Shown here: one piece after another, positions 18,825 to 29,006 of the stretch | Position numbering within the stretch: the stretch's first letter is position 1 | Layout of the letters: each line of letters begins with the position of its first letter | NCBI RefSeq assembly: GCF_017939625.1 | Contig: NZ_JAGKTC010000002.1 | Coordinates: forward strand, 549,592-613,591 | DNA length: 64,000 nt | Reading direction: 5' to 3' | Origin: Pseudoxanthomonas helianthi | Lineage (GTDB): Bacteria > Pseudomonadota > Gammaproteobacteria > Xanthomonadales > Xanthomonadaceae | Translations under genes and position numbers: made by a program | The notes under the pieces: model-generated | Databases searched by the model: none | What the model was told of the DNA's origin: nothing | Seen by the model: the letters and a program-made list of their open reading frames with translations, nothing else

Positions 18825-19556
18825 TTACTGGTTCGCCGAAGGCAGGGATGGGTCTTTTGGACGCGATACCGAATCGCGGACCATTTCCGGAGCGCCCACG
18901 TTGACATTTTTCTTCGCGGTCGGGAGTGGGCGGAGAATCGTTTCTGCAGCGGCTTCATCGAGTTTGGCAAGCGCCTTCAAACCCGATGAAGTCGACCCGT
19001 CGAAGCCGATTTCGAACCTGACGGAGGGATCGAGCTGGAGTGCGCGGCGCAGCTCCCGGGTTTCTCGCTCGTAGCGCTCCTGCGCACGGACCAGCACTAC
19101 GCGGTCCGCGTATTTGAGCTTCATCTGGTTCCACAGCGCGTTCGCAGCGTCGCGGGTTTCGGGCCTGGCGGATTTCCATGCGCCGGCGAGTACTTCGCGC
19201 TGTATACGGTCCTTAGGGCGTTCGGCGGCCAACGCCAGCCAGGCCAACCCCAGCGGCTCGTTCTTCGGTACGCCTTCGCCACGCAGCAGCAACAAACCGA
19301 GGTTGAACATCGCACGCTTGTCCCCCCAGCCTGCGGCGACTTCGTACATCTCCAGCGCCTTGCGCGTGTTGCCGCCCTGGAGTGCCTTGTTGCCGGCGCA
19401 GAAGTAGTAGTCACCGGGCAGGTAACGTTCGGCGCCCTCGGCGCACAGGATCCGCTTGATATCGGCGAAGTGCCCATTTTTCTCCTGTGCACGGACGCCT
19501 GTGAAGACGGCAATCGACAGGGCGAAACAGACAGCGATCCACGGACGCTTGAGCAT
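18825..19556 (-). CDS. Secreted Sel1-repeat-like protein
   Basis: A 243-residue protein with a signal peptide ([20 protein letters not shown]). Tandem helical repeats of Sel1/TPR type follow, seen in [20 protein letters not shown] and [21 protein letters not shown] charged helical stretch ([17 protein letters not shown]) and an unrecognised tail complete it. Sel1 proteins are adaptors in envelope signalling and secretion, but no specific role follows here. The start at 19556 is preferred because it gives a signal peptide; an in-frame extension to 19829 would overlap the opposite-strand hydrolase gene. Confidence 0.8.
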   Translation of the reverse strand: MLKRPWIAVCFALSIAVFTGVRAQEKNGHFADIKRILCAEGAERYLPGDYYFCAGNKALQGGNTRKALEMYEVAAGWGDKRAMFNLGLLLLRGEGVPKNEPLGLAWLALAAERPKDRIQREVLAGAWKSARPETRDAANALWNQMKLKYADRVVLVRAQERYERETRELRRALQLDPSVRFEIGFDGSTSSGLKALAKLDEAAAETILRPLPTAKKNVNVGAPEMVRDSVSRPKDPSLPSANQ

Positions 19557-19644
19557 CGGACCCCTCCGCATTCGACGCCGGTTTACTCCCGTTCGGGGTA
19601 CGATGCAAGGCATCTGGGACGAACGGACCCGCAAGGTTGACGAA

Positions 19645-20535
19645 ATGAAACTCTGGTCGATTCTGGGCAACACGCAGAAGCTCGACGGTGGCGCGATGTT
19701 CGGCAACGCGCCGCGGGCGATGTGGGGCAAGTGGGCGCCGCCGGATGCGGAAAACCGCATCGACCTGGCCTGCCGCGCGCTGCTGGCCAGCCCGCTGAAC
19801 GGCAAGACCGTGCTGTTCGAAACCGGCATCGGCAGCTTCTTCGAACCGAAGCTGCGCGAGCGCTACGGCGTGCAGGAAGACCGCCACGTTCTGTTGGACT
19901 CGTTGCGCGAGGCGGGCTTCGGCCACGAGGACATCGACGTAGTGGTGCTGTCGCACCTGCATTTCGACCATGCCGGCGGCTTGCTGGCGCCGTGGGCCGA
20001 AGGCAAGGCGCTGGAGCTGCTGTTCCCCAACGCCACTTTCGTGGTCGGCGCCGAACACTGGCAACGCGCGCTGAAGCCGCATCCCCGCGACCGCGCTTCG
20101 TTCATTCCCGAATTGCCAGGCCTGCTGCAGGCGAGCGGCCGGCTGGAAATCGTCGAAGGCGAATACTCGCGCGCGTTGGGCGACAGCGTCCGCTTCAGCT
20201 ACAGCGATGGGCACACGCCAGGGCTGATGCTGGCGGAGATCCTCGGCCCCGAAATCGTCGATGGCCGGCGCCATGGCGGCGTGGTGTTCTGCGCCGACCT
20301 GATTCCCGGACGTTTCTGGGTGCACGTGCCGATCACGATGGGATACGACCGCAACGCCGAGCTGCTGATCGACGAGAAGCGAGTCTTCCTCGAGGACAAA
20401 CTGGCGCGCAACGTGCACCTGTTCTTCACCCACGACACCGAATGCGCGCTGGCGCAGGTGACGCGCGACGAAAAGGGACGCTTCGGCACCACTCACGAAG
20501 TGGCGGAGCTGCACGCCCGTTCGTTGGCGGCATGA
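19645..20535 (+). CDS. MBL-fold metallo-hydrolase
   Basis: A 296-residue metallo-beta-lactamase-fold hydrolase. The dinuclear metal motif is SHLHFDH (H104, H106, D108, H109), with further ligands in DGHTPGLM and a late FTHDTE. The family hydrolyses lactones, thioesters, phosphodiesters and more; the natural substrate cannot be told. The start MKLWSILGN at 19645 is favoured by similarity to xanthomonad relatives; ATG 19603 would add 14 residues. It is divergent from the Sel1 gene. Confidence 0.88.
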   Translation: MKLWSILGNTQKLDGGAMFGNAPRAMWGKWAPPDAENRIDLACRALLASPLNGKTVLFETGIGSFFEPKLRERYGVQEDRHVLLDSLREAGFGHEDIDVVVLSHLHFDHAGGLLAPWAEGKALELLFPNATFVVGAEHWQRALKPHPRDRASFIPELPGLLQASGRLEIVEGEYSRALGDSVRFSYSDGHTPGLMLAEILGPEIVDGRRHGGVVFCADLIPGRFWVHVPITMGYDRNAELLIDEKRVFLEDKLARNVHLFFTHDTECALAQVTRDEKGRFGTTHEVAELHARSLAA

Positions 20536-20543
20536 ACGAAAAC

Positions 20544-20576
20544 GACGGGCCGGTCGCCACCCGCGGCCGGCCCGTC
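20544..20576 (-). terminator. Terminator between hydrolase and psiF genes
   Basis: The stem GACGGGCCGG/CCGGCCCGTC has a 13-base loop. On the minus strand it is followed by GTTTTCG, so it best serves psiF; for the plus-strand hydrolase gene it would lack a T-run. Confidence 0.65.
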
Positions 20577-20595
20577 TGTACAACACGCCTGACGA

Positions 20596-20910
20596 TCAGT
20601 GGGCTTTCAGGCAGGCGCTCTGCGCAGCCTTGTAGTCGGCGCCCTTCTTGCCCTTGTTCTCCGCCGCGCACTTGGCCATGCGCTGTTGCGCGGTCATGTT
20701 CGCGACCGGCGCGGCCTTGCCGCTGAGGCAGGCGCTCTGCGCGGCCTTGTAATCGGCACCGGTCTTGCCCTTGTTCTGGGCGGCGCACTGGGCCATGCGC
20801 TGTTGCTGCGCGCTCAGCGGCTTGGCGGCGGGAGTGGCGGTCGCCGCGAACAACGGACCGGCGGCCATGGCCAGAGTCAGGGCGACGGCGACACGGGATG
20901 GCAACTTCAT
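20596..20910 (-). CDS. PsiF-family protein (two PsiF repeats)
   Basis: A 104-residue secreted protein with a signal peptide (MKLPSRVAVALTLAMAAGPL) and two near-identical PsiF units, RMAQCAAQNKGKTGADYKAA and RMAKCAAENKGKKGADYKAA, each with two cysteines. PsiF is the phosphate-starvation-inducible small periplasmic protein of E. coli; its function is unknown. No Pho box was recognised upstream. The start at 20910 is fixed by the signal peptide and by GAGAACCC upstream on the minus strand. Confidence 0.88.
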   Translation of the reverse strand: MKLPSRVAVALTLAMAAGPLFAATATPAAKPLSAQQQRMAQCAAQNKGKTGADYKAAQSACLSGKAAPVANMTAQQRMAKCAAENKGKKGADYKAAQSACLKAH

Positions 20911-20998
20911 CTGGGTTCTCCGGTGGCTGGGACGGGAGCGATGCTGCTCGCCCGCGTTCCACCGGTCGATGGCCGCAGGATGAAATTTCGGTAAGGAA

Positions 20999-21631
20999 TC
21001 AGCCGACGCGCGTGCCGAAGATGCGGTCCCCGGCGTCGCCCAGACCGGGCAGGATGTAGCCATGTTCGTTGAGGCGTTCGTCGATCGCGGCGGTGTAGAC
21101 CTGCATGTCGGGGTGCGCGGCTTCCAGCGCTCGTAGCCCTTCCGGTGCGGCGACCAGGAAGATGCCCTTGATCCGCTTCGCCCCGGCGCGCTTGAGCATG
21201 TCGATGGTCGCGATCAGGGTGCCGCCGGTGGCCAGCATCGGGTCGAGGATCAGGGCGTCGCGTTCGTCCAGGCGGCCGGTGAGGCGTTCGAAATAGGGCA
21301 CCGGCTGCAGGGTTTCCTCGTCGCGTTGCAGGCCGACCACACTGACCTTGGCCGCGGGGATCAGCGCCAGCACGCCAGGCAGCATGCCCAGGCCCGCGCG
21401 CAGGATCGGTACCAGGGTGATCTTCGCACCGGCGATGCGCCGTACCTGCACTTCGCCGGCCCAACCCGGCTGCGTGGCGGGTTCGGTTTCAAGGTCCGCC
21501 GTGGCCTCGTAGGCGAGCAGGGTGCCCAGCTCGGTGACCAGTTCGCGGAAGCCCTTGGTGCTGAGCGAGGCATCGCGCAGCAATCCGATCTTGTGCTGCA
21601 CCAGCGGATGGCGGACTTCGACGACTTTCAT
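20999..21631 (-). CDS. upp: Uracil phosphoribosyltransferase
   Basis: Pyrimidine salvage enzyme making UMP from uracil and PRPP. The 210-residue protein starts [20 protein letters not shown] and carries the PRPP-binding loop [18 protein letters not shown] and the uracil-binding C-terminus ([16 protein letters not shown]). The start at 21631 matches the family; the longer in-frame extension runs into a repeat. No uraA permease is next to it. Confidence 0.97.
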   Translation of the reverse strand: MKVVEVRHPLVQHKIGLLRDASLSTKGFRELVTELGTLLAYEATADLETEPATQPGWAGEVQVRRIAGAKITLVPILRAGLGMLPGVLALIPAAKVSVVGLQRDEETLQPVPYFERLTGRLDERDALILDPMLATGGTLIATIDMLKRAGAKRIKGIFLVAAPEGLRALEAAHPDMQVYTAAIDERLNEHGYILPGLGDAGDRIFGTRVG

Positions 21632-21686
21632 GGCATTCGGGCCGTGGTTCAGATGCAACGAGTCTGCATCAAATGCCGCCGCCGTT

Positions 21687-21779
21687 GTAGGAGCGCATCT
21701 GGGCACGATCGGGAAAATGGCGCTACGCGGAATCTTCCGCAAGCCGAAAGGTTCCGGTCGCGCGCAGGTGCGCTCCTAC
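21687..21779. repeat. Palindromic repeat, GTAGGAGCGCA family
   Basis: GTAGGAGCGCA (21687-21697) pairs with TGCGCTCCTAC (about 21769-21779), with partial pairing continuing inward. It lies in the gap between upp and the aminotransferase gene and abuts a terminator hairpin. It resembles the GTAGGAGCG elements common in xanthomonads and pseudomonads. Confidence 0.65.
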
Positions 21780-21808
21780 GGAAAAGCCGACATTGAGCCG
21801 GCTTTTCC
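21780..21808 (-). terminator. Terminator of the class III aminotransferase gene
   Basis: The stem GGAAAAGCCG/CGGCTTTTCC has a 9-base loop. Read on the minus strand it lies 20 bases after the aminotransferase stop and ends in CTTTTCC. Confidence 0.8.
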
Positions 21809-21827
21809 CTTGCGTCTGTCGATGCGA

Positions 21828-23324
21828 TCAGGCCGCCTGGGCTTCCTGTTTGCGCGGGCCTTCGCGCAAGGCCTGTCCAACCATGCCGACCAGCAGGTCG
21901 AGTTCCTCGGCGTCCATCGCGAAATGCGGGGTGAAGCGTAGCGAGTTGGCGCCGCCGTGGATCACGTTCAGGCCATGCATGCGCAGCCATTCCTCGGTGG
22001 AACCCGCGCCATAGCACTTGAACTGCGGGGCGAGTTCGCACGAGAACAGCAGGCCGGTGCCCTGCACCTTGGTGATCAGCCCGCCCAGTTCGGCCTTCAG
22101 CTTCTCCAGCTTCTGCACCGCCTCGGCACCGCGCTGGCGGATGTTGGCGCGCACTTCCGGGGTCAGTTGGCCGAGCGTGGCGCAGGCCACGTCCAGCGCA
22201 CGCGGGTTGGTGGTCATGGTGTTGCCGTACACGCCGCTGCGATACAGGCCGGCGGCGCGTTCGCCGACCGCCAGCACCGACAGCGGGAACTGCGCGGCGT
22301 TCAGCGCCTTGGAATAGGTCTCCATGTCCGGCGCGTCGAGGCCTTCGAAGCCGGGATAGTCGACGATGGACAGCACGCCGTGCGCGCGCAGGCCAGCCTG
22401 GATCGAATCGACCAGGAACAGGCTGCCGTGGGCGCGGGTCAGTTCGCGCGCGGCAGCGTAGAAGGCCGGCGGCACGCTGCGGCCCGGATCGCCTTCGCCC
22501 ATTACCGGCTCCAGGAACACCGCCTCGATGAACCACTGGTTGCGTTCGGCATCGGCGAACACGCGCTTCAGCGCTTCGACGTCGTAGGGCTCGATGGCGA
22601 TGACCGAATCCTCGCCGCGGTAGCTGGCGAGGTATTGCAGGTAGGTCTTGCGCGAGGAGTCCGAATACAGCGCCGGGCGCTCGGTGCGGCCATGGAAACT
22701 GCCCTTGACCACGACGCGCTTGACCGCGTGACCGGCGTGCGCGGCGCCGGGGTCGGTCTGCAGCTTGGTGTTGATGTCGGCGATGCGAGCGGCCAGTCCG
22801 ACCGACTCGGAGCCGGAGTTCAGGCACAGGAACTTCGCGTACGGGCAACCGCCGCGGGTTTGGCCGATCTCCTTGCGCAGGGCGCGGTCGAAGCGCAGCT
22901 GCGACAGGCTCGGGGTCATGATGTTGGCCATCGCCTGCGGGCGGGCCATGGCCTCCAGTACCGCCTCCGGGGTATGGCCGAAGCCGAGCATGCCGTAGCC
23001 GCCGGCGTCGTACAGCACCGCGCCCTTCAGGGTGACGACCCACGGACCGCGAGCGGCGAGGGCGATGTACGGGTTCACCGCGTCTTCGGGGTAGAAATTG
23101 ACGTAACCCGCCTGCACGGTGCGCAGCTGCGCGGTTTCGTCCAGGTCCAGCAGGTCGGCGAATTCGCCGCGCAGGCGGGCGTATTCGGCCGCGGCGGCGT
23201 CGATGGCCGCTTCCAGCTGCGGGTGCGAGGCGGCCAGGCGCAGCACGGTGGCGTCGTCCAGGCCCTGAGTCAGGCGCTGGCCGGCATGGGCGCGCAGGGG
23301 GGCGAGTTTGGCGGTCACGGTCAT
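21828..23324 (-). CDS. Class III PLP-dependent aminotransferase (Lrp-linked)
   Basis: A 498-residue aminotransferase of the ornithine/acetylornithine type, about 60-100 residues longer than typical. Seen: CLNSGSESVGLAAR (phosphate-binding region), GSFHGRTERPAL, Asp306 in FLVDSIQAG for the pyridine nitrogen, Lys339 in TYSKALNAAQFPL as Schiff-base lysine, and NTMTTNPRALDVA. The cofactor-site motif VDSIQAG differs from the usual D-E-V-Q-T-G. The substrate is unknown; the divergent Lrp/AsnC gene argues for an amino acid such as lysine, ornithine or alanine. The start at 23324 is chosen over an extension into the regulator's promoter. Confidence 0.88.
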   Translation of the reverse strand: MTVTAKLAPLRAHAGQRLTQGLDDATVLRLAASHPQLEAAIDAAAAEYARLRGEFADLLDLDETAQLRTVQAGYVNFYPEDAVNPYIALAARGPWVVTLKGAVLYDAGGYGMLGFGHTPEAVLEAMARPQAMANIMTPSLSQLRFDRALRKEIGQTRGGCPYAKFLCLNSGSESVGLAARIADINTKLQTDPGAAHAGHAVKRVVVKGSFHGRTERPALYSDSSRKTYLQYLASYRGEDSVIAIEPYDVEALKRVFADAERNQWFIEAVFLEPVMGEGDPGRSVPPAFYAAARELTRAHGSLFLVDSIQAGLRAHGVLSIVDYPGFEGLDAPDMETYSKALNAAQFPLSVLAVGERAAGLYRSGVYGNTMTTNPRALDVACATLGQLTPEVRANIRQRGAEAVQKLEKLKAELGGLITKVQGTGLLFSCELAPQFKCYGAGSTEEWLRMHGLNVIHGGANSLRFTPHFAMDAEELDLLVGMVGQALREGPRKQEAQAA

Positions 23325-23354
23325 GGTGGTCGTCCTCGGACAGGGCAAACGCTT

Positions 23355-23368
23355 ATTATCTGGATAAT
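23355..23368. promoter_or_regulatory. AT-rich dyad in the aminotransferase/Lrp promoter region
   Basis: ATTATC-TG-GATAAT is a dyad in the AT-rich centre of the 116-bp divergent intergenic region. It could be a -10 region for either gene or part of an Lrp-type binding site; the sequence alone does not decide. Confidence 0.35.
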
Positions 23369-23411
23369 ATCGTCGCAAGACAGATATGATTTGTACGGAT
23401 TTCACTTTGAT

Positions 23412-23428
23412 TTCGTCGTTTCGACGAA
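23412..23428. promoter_or_regulatory. Perfect palindrome, candidate operator of the Lrp/AsnC gene
   Basis: TTCGTCG-TTT-CGACGAA is a perfect 7+3+7 inverted repeat ending 12 bases before the ATG of the Lrp-type gene. Size and place fit an autoregulatory operator, but a chance palindrome is possible. Confidence 0.45.
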
Positions 23429-23440
23429 TCCGGGGCATGC

Positions 23441-23872
23441 ATGAAGCTGACTGCGACCGACGAACAATTGCTCTCCCTGCTGCGTGAGAACGCGCGCGCC
23501 TCGACCGCGCAGATCGCGCGCCGGCTGAAACTGTCGCGCACCACGGTGCAGAGCCGCATCGAGCGGTTGGAACGCGAGGGCGTGATCAGCGGCTACACGG
23601 TGCGCACCGACGACAGTTTCGAGCGTGGCCATATCCGTGCGCACATCATGATCACGGTGCATCCGAAGCAGGCGACGACGGTCACGGCGGCGCTGCGGGC
23701 GATGCCGGAGTTGCGGGTGTTGCACTCTGTCAGCGGTTCGCACGATTTCATCGCGATCGGGGTGGTGCCGACGGTCGACGGGATGGATGCGCTGACCGAT
23801 CGGATCGGGGCGATGGAGGGGGTCGAACGGACGACGTCGTCGATCATCCTTTCGACCAAGTTCGAAAGGTAG
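23441..23872 (+). CDS. Lrp/AsnC-family transcriptional regulator
   Basis: A 143-residue regulator: an N-terminal helix-turn-helix (TDEQLLSLLRENARASTAQI, then RRLKLSRTTVQSRIERLE) and a C-terminal RAM/AsnC ligand-binding domain (AHIMITVHPKQ to LHSVSGSHDFIAIG). Such proteins bind amino acids and typically control the adjacent metabolic gene. It is divergent from the class III aminotransferase with 116 bp between starts, which contain two dyads. Control of that gene and of itself is the natural inference. Confidence 0.93.
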   Translation: MKLTATDEQLLSLLRENARASTAQIARRLKLSRTTVQSRIERLEREGVISGYTVRTDDSFERGHIRAHIMITVHPKQATTVTAALRAMPELRVLHSVSGSHDFIAIGVVPTVDGMDALTDRIGAMEGVERTTSSIILSTKFER

Positions 23873-23933
23873 CAACCTGGTTGGGGGCATAGGCCACAAC
23901 CAGGCGAAGTACAATGGCCCGCCGTTGCTTTTG

Positions 23934-24157
23934 CTCGTCATTCCCGCGAAGGCGGGAATCCATGGACGTTGCTCCTGTCCCCAGAAAGCGTTTCGCGCTG
24001 GCGCGCGAGTCACTTTCTTTGCTTGTGCAAAGAAAGTAACCAAAGAAACACACCCTTGCTCGCGCCCTTCGCTACGCGAAGGGTCCGCGGAGCCGGCGGG
24101 AATTTTCGGACGGGGCATCCTGCCTCTTCCGAAAACGGCGCACATCCGTGTGCGCCG
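23934..24157. repeat. Structured intergenic repeat upstream of queA
   Basis: The 389-base gap 23873-24261 holds no convincing gene but four hairpins: TTCCCGC/GCGGGAA (23941-23958, part of a CGTCATTCCCGC repeat), ACTTTCTTTGC/GCAAAGAAAGT (24012-24037, perfect 11 bp), CCCTTCGC/GCGAAGGG (about 24065-24083) and CGGCGCACA/TGTGCGCCG (24136-24157). Translations of this stretch resemble spurious reading frames I recall from many xanthomonad genomes, which points to a dispersed repeat. It precedes queA and may be in its leader. Confidence 0.6.
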
Positions 24158-24261
24158 CCCCTGCGGGTCTACCCATCGTCTCCGCCGCTGCGGACGGTGC
24201 TTGGAAAGCAAAAGCAATCGCCACAACAAACCGCATCACCGAAATCCTTGCGTTCACGACC

Positions 24262-25311
24262 TTGAAAAAATCCGATTTCCACTACGAATTGCCGCCCGAG
24301 CTGATCGCGCAGGCGCCGCTGCCGGAGCGTTCGGCCAGTCGGTTGCTGGTGGTGCCGCCGGGCGATGCCGCGTTCGAGGACCGGCATGTGCGCGACCTGC
24401 CCGGGCTGTTGCGCGCGGGCGATCTGCTGGTGTTCAACGACACCCGGGTGATCCCGGCGCGGTTGTTCGGGCAGAAGGAGAGTGGCGGGCGGGTCGAGAT
24501 CCTGATCGAACGCCTGCTGCCGGACAATGCCGCGCGCGTGCAGATCGGCGCGAGCAAGTCGCCCAAGGCCGGCAGCCGCATCGCGCTGGACGCCGGCGGC
24601 GAAGCCGAAGTGCTGGACCGCGAAGGCGAGTTCTACCGATTGCGCTTCCACGTGCCCGATGCGCTGGAAAACTGGCTGCTGCACGCCGGAAGGCTGCCGC
24701 TGCCGCCCTACATCCAGCGCGCGCCGGGGGCGGACGACGACGAGCGCTACCAGACCGTGTTCGCGAAGGAACTGGGCGCGGTGGCGGCGCCGACCGCCGG
24801 CCTGCATTTCGACGATGCCTTGCTGCAGCGGTTGCGCGATGCCGGCGTCGAATTCGGCCATGTCACCCTGCATGTCGGGGCGGGCACGTTCCAGCCGGTG
24901 CGCGTGGAGAACATCCACGAGCACCGCATGCACAGCGAGTGGCTCAACGTCGGCGCGGAACTGGTGCAGCAGGTCCGCCGCGTGCGCGCCAGCGGCGGTC
25001 GGGTGATCGCGGTCGGCACCACGGTGCTGCGCGCGCTGGAGTCGGCGACATGCGTGAATGAAGCCGGGGACGGCGAGTTGCACCCGTTCGCCGGCGAAAC
25101 GCAGATCTTCATCTTCCCGGGCTACCGCATCCGCAGCATCGATGCGCTGGTGACCAATTTCCACCTGCCGGAGAGCACGCTGCTGATGCTGGTGTCGGCG
25201 TTCGCTGGTCGAGATCGAATCTTCGCCGCATACGAGCATGCCGTGCGCGAGAAGTACCGGTTCTTCAGCTATGGCGATGCGATGCTGCTGTTTCCGGAGT
25301 CGGGAAAGTGA
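24262..25311 (+). CDS. queA: S-adenosylmethionine:tRNA ribosyltransferase-isomerase
   Basis: Queuosine pathway enzyme that transfers and isomerises the ribosyl part of SAM onto 7-aminomethyl-7-deazaguanine in tRNA. The 349-residue protein reads [20 protein letters not shown] at the start, then [32 protein letters not shown] and [15 protein letters not shown] choose the TTG at 24262 because homologues begin M-K-S-D-F; the in-frame extension upstream lies in a repeat. tgt follows after another repeat, and yajC-secDF after that, the common order. Confidence 0.94.
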   Translation: MKKSDFHYELPPELIAQAPLPERSASRLLVVPPGDAAFEDRHVRDLPGLLRAGDLLVFNDTRVIPARLFGQKESGGRVEILIERLLPDNAARVQIGASKSPKAGSRIALDAGGEAEVLDREGEFYRLRFHVPDALENWLLHAGRLPLPPYIQRAPGADDDERYQTVFAKELGAVAAPTAGLHFDDALLQRLRDAGVEFGHVTLHVGAGTFQPVRVENIHEHRMHSEWLNVGAELVQQVRRVRASGGRVIAVGTTVLRALESATCVNEAGDGELHPFAGETQIFIFPGYRIRSIDALVTNFHLPESTLLMLVSAFAGRDRIFAAYEHAVREKYRFFSYGDAMLLFPESGK

Positions 25312-25331
25312 CATCTCGACATTCTTTCCAG

Positions 25332-26590
<1,259 letters not shown>

Positions 26591-26697
26591 AGGGGCGGAA
26601 TCCGGCCGGATTCGGGGGCGCAAACGCCCTTGCGGTCGCGTCCGGCCGCCCCCATGGCATAATTCCCGGCTGTTTTCGGCCCCGAATGGACCTGATG

Positions 26698-27042
26698 ATG
26701 AATCTGCTCGATTTCCTGATCCCCGCCGCCCATGCCCAGACCGCGGGTGGCGCGGCGCCCGCCGGCGGCGGCTTCGGCATGCTGCTGATGCCGGTGATCC
26801 TGATCGCGGTCATGTATTTCCTGATGATCCGCCCGCAGATGAAGCGGCAGAAGGAGCATCGCGCGATGCTGGACAAGCTTTCCAAGGGCGATGAAGTGAT
26901 CACCAGCGGCGGCGTCGCCGGCGTGGTCACCGACGTGGGCGACAACTTCGTCACCGTCGAAATCGCCGACAACGTGCGCGTCCGCGTGCAGAAGGGCGCC
27001 GTCGGCAACGTGTTGCCGAAGGGCACGCTGAAGTCCGCCTGA
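26698..27042 (+). CDS. yajC: Sec translocon accessory subunit YajC
   Basis: Small inner-membrane protein that forms the SecDF-YajC complex assisting SecYEG. The 114-residue protein has one transmembrane segment (GMLLMPVILIAVMYFLMI), then RPQMKRQKEHRAML and the conserved GDEVITSGGVAGVV and NVLPKGTLK. Two adjacent in-frame ATGs (26695 and 26698) could start it. It precedes secD by 60 bp. Confidence 0.95.
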   Translation: MNLLDFLIPAAHAQTAGGAAPAGGGFGMLLMPVILIAVMYFLMIRPQMKRQKEHRAMLDKLSKGDEVITSGGVAGVVTDVGDNFVTVEIADNVRVRVQKGAVGNVLPKGTLKSA

Positions 27043-27102
27043 TCCACTTTCCGACCCACCCTTGAGCGTGGCCCGGCTGGCCGGGTCGCGCGGAACATCG
27101 CA

Positions 27103-28986
27103 ATGCTCGAATTCCCGCGCTGGAAATACGCCGTCATCGTGCTGGTGCTGCTGCTCAGCGTCGTCTACGCGCTGCCCAACATCTACCCGCAGGACCCGTC
27201 GGTGCAGGTCACCGCCAACCGCGGCAGCACGGTCGACGCGACCGTGCGGCAGAAGGTCGACGCGACGCTCAAGCAGATGGGCATCGTGCCGAAGGCGATC
27301 GAATCCGCGAACGGCCAGCTGCTGGTGCGGCTGGGCAACGCCAACCTGCAGACCCGCGTCGCCGACGGCGTGCGCTCGGCGCTGGGAGACGGCTACAACA
27401 CCGCGCTGAACCTCGCGCCCACCGTGCCCGCGTGGCTCGAGTGGATGCATGCCAAGCCGATGTCGCTGGGCCTGGACTTGCAGGGCGGCGTGCACTTCCT
27501 GATGCAGGTCGACCAGAAGGCCGCGCTGGACAAGCGCGTCGACGCCTACCTCGACAACATCCGCCAGACCCTGCGCGACAACAGCATCGCCTATACCGCG
27601 GTGAACCGCAGCGGCACCAACGCCATCGTGGTCAACCTGGGCGCGAACGCCGACCCCGCCAAGGCGCAAGCCCTGGTCGCCACGACCCTGACCGGCGCCA
27701 GCGGCTCGCTGGGCGTGGCGGCCAACGCGCCGACGGTCAGCGTTTCCGGCCAGCGCCTCGACGTGACCCTGAGCGAGGGCGACCTGAACCGCATTTCCAC
27801 CGACGCGATCGAGCAGAACCGCAACGTCATCGCCAACCGCATCAACGCGCTCGGCGTATCCGAGCCGGTGCTGCAGCGCCAGGGCAGCGACCGCCTGGTG
27901 GTGGAACTGCCGGGTCTGCAGGACACAGCGGAAGCTAAGCGCCAGATCGGCGCCACCGCCACGCTGGAATTCCGCGCGGTGACCGGCGACGAAGCCACTG
28001 CGGCGGCCGCGTTGGCCAGCGGCAACATCCCGGCCGATTCGCGCATCTACTACGACCAGTATCGCCGTCCGCTGCTGTTGTCCAAGCGCGTGCTGGTGTC
28101 CGGCGACCAGCTGATCAACGCGGTGCCGCAGACCGATTCGCGCACCGGATCGCCGTCGGTCGGCATCACCCTGAACAGCGCCGGTGGCAAGCGCATGCTC
28201 GACCACACGCTGGAAAACGTCGGCAAGCGCCTGGGCATCGTGTACGTCGAGCGCATTCCGACCACCACGCAGGTGGACGGCAAGGAAGTGCCGTCGTCGC
28301 GCACCGTGGAGCGGGTGATCAGCTCCTCGACCATCCAGGGCGTGTTCGGCAAGGACTTCCAGACCACCGGCCTGAGCCAGCAGGAAGCGGCCGACCTGGC
28401 CAAACAGCTGAAGGCCGGTGCGCTGGCCGCGCCGATGGACTTCATCGAACAGTACGTGGTCGGCCCCAGCCTGGGCGCCGAGAACGTCGCCCGCGGCACC
28501 AAGGCGGTGCTGTTCTCGTTCGTGTTCGCGCTGGCGTTCTTCCTGGTCTATTACCGCGTGTTCGGCGTCCTGACCTGCCTCGCGCTGCTGATGAACCTGT
28601 TGATGGTGGTCGCGGTGATGTCGCTGTTCGGCGCGACCATGACCCTGCCGGGCTTCGCCGGCCTGGCCTTGTCGGTGGGCATGTCGGTGGACGCCAACGT
28701 GCTGATCAACGAACGCATACGCGAGGAATTGCGCGCGGGGGTGCCGCCGCAGGCGGCCATCGCCAGCGGCTACGACAAGGCCGGCGGCACCATCTTCGAC
28801 TCCAACATGACCGCGCTGCTCGCCGGCGTGGCCCTGTACGCATTCGGCACCGGCCCGCTGAAGGGCTTCGCCGTGACCATGGTGGTCGGCATCCTGACCT
28901 CGGTGTTCACCGCGGTCACCGTGTCGCGCGCGATGGCCACGCTGATCTACGGCGGCCGCCGCAAGCTCAAGACCATCGCGATCTGA
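27103..28986 (+). CDS. secD: Protein translocase subunit SecD
   Basis: RND-type membrane protein that uses the proton gradient to help pull proteins through SecYEG. The 627-residue protein has an N-terminal membrane segment (YAVIVLVLLLSVVYALPNIY), a large periplasmic P1 domain (LGLDLQGGVHFLM near 120), and a C-terminal bundle of five segments with the family motif GLALSVGMSVDANVLINERIRE in two parts. Length is normal. Gene order yajC-secD-secF is standard and the gap to secF is 20 bp. Confidence 0.97.
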   Translation: MLEFPRWKYAVIVLVLLLSVVYALPNIYPQDPSVQVTANRGSTVDATVRQKVDATLKQMGIVPKAIESANGQLLVRLGNANLQTRVADGVRSALGDGYNTALNLAPTVPAWLEWMHAKPMSLGLDLQGGVHFLMQVDQKAALDKRVDAYLDNIRQTLRDNSIAYTAVNRSGTNAIVVNLGANADPAKAQALVATTLTGASGSLGVAANAPTVSVSGQRLDVTLSEGDLNRISTDAIEQNRNVIANRINALGVSEPVLQRQGSDRLVVELPGLQDTAEAKRQIGATATLEFRAVTGDEATAAAALASGNIPADSRIYYDQYRRPLLLSKRVLVSGDQLINAVPQTDSRTGSPSVGITLNSAGGKRMLDHTLENVGKRLGIVYVERIPTTTQVDGKEVPSSRTVERVISSSTIQGVFGKDFQTTGLSQQEAADLAKQLKAGALAAPMDFIEQYVVGPSLGAENVARGTKAVLFSFVFALAFFLVYYRVFGVLTCLALLMNLLMVVAVMSLFGATMTLPGFAGLALSVGMSVDANVLINERIREELRAGVPPQAAIASGYDKAGGTIFDSNMTALLAGVALYAFGTGPLKGFAVTMVVGILTSVFTAVTVSRAMATLIYGGRRKLKTIAI

Positions 28987-29006
28987 CGGGCCAGGAAAAA
29001 ACGACC

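Noticed and set aside
23873-24261. preQ1 riboswitch in the queA leader.
   Set aside because: No preQ1-type H-pseudoknot pattern could be identified; the hairpins look like repeat DNA.
23925-24265. Several short open frames upstream of queA.
   Set aside because: They are translations of a hairpin-rich dispersed repeat and differ in all frames; no plausible protein.
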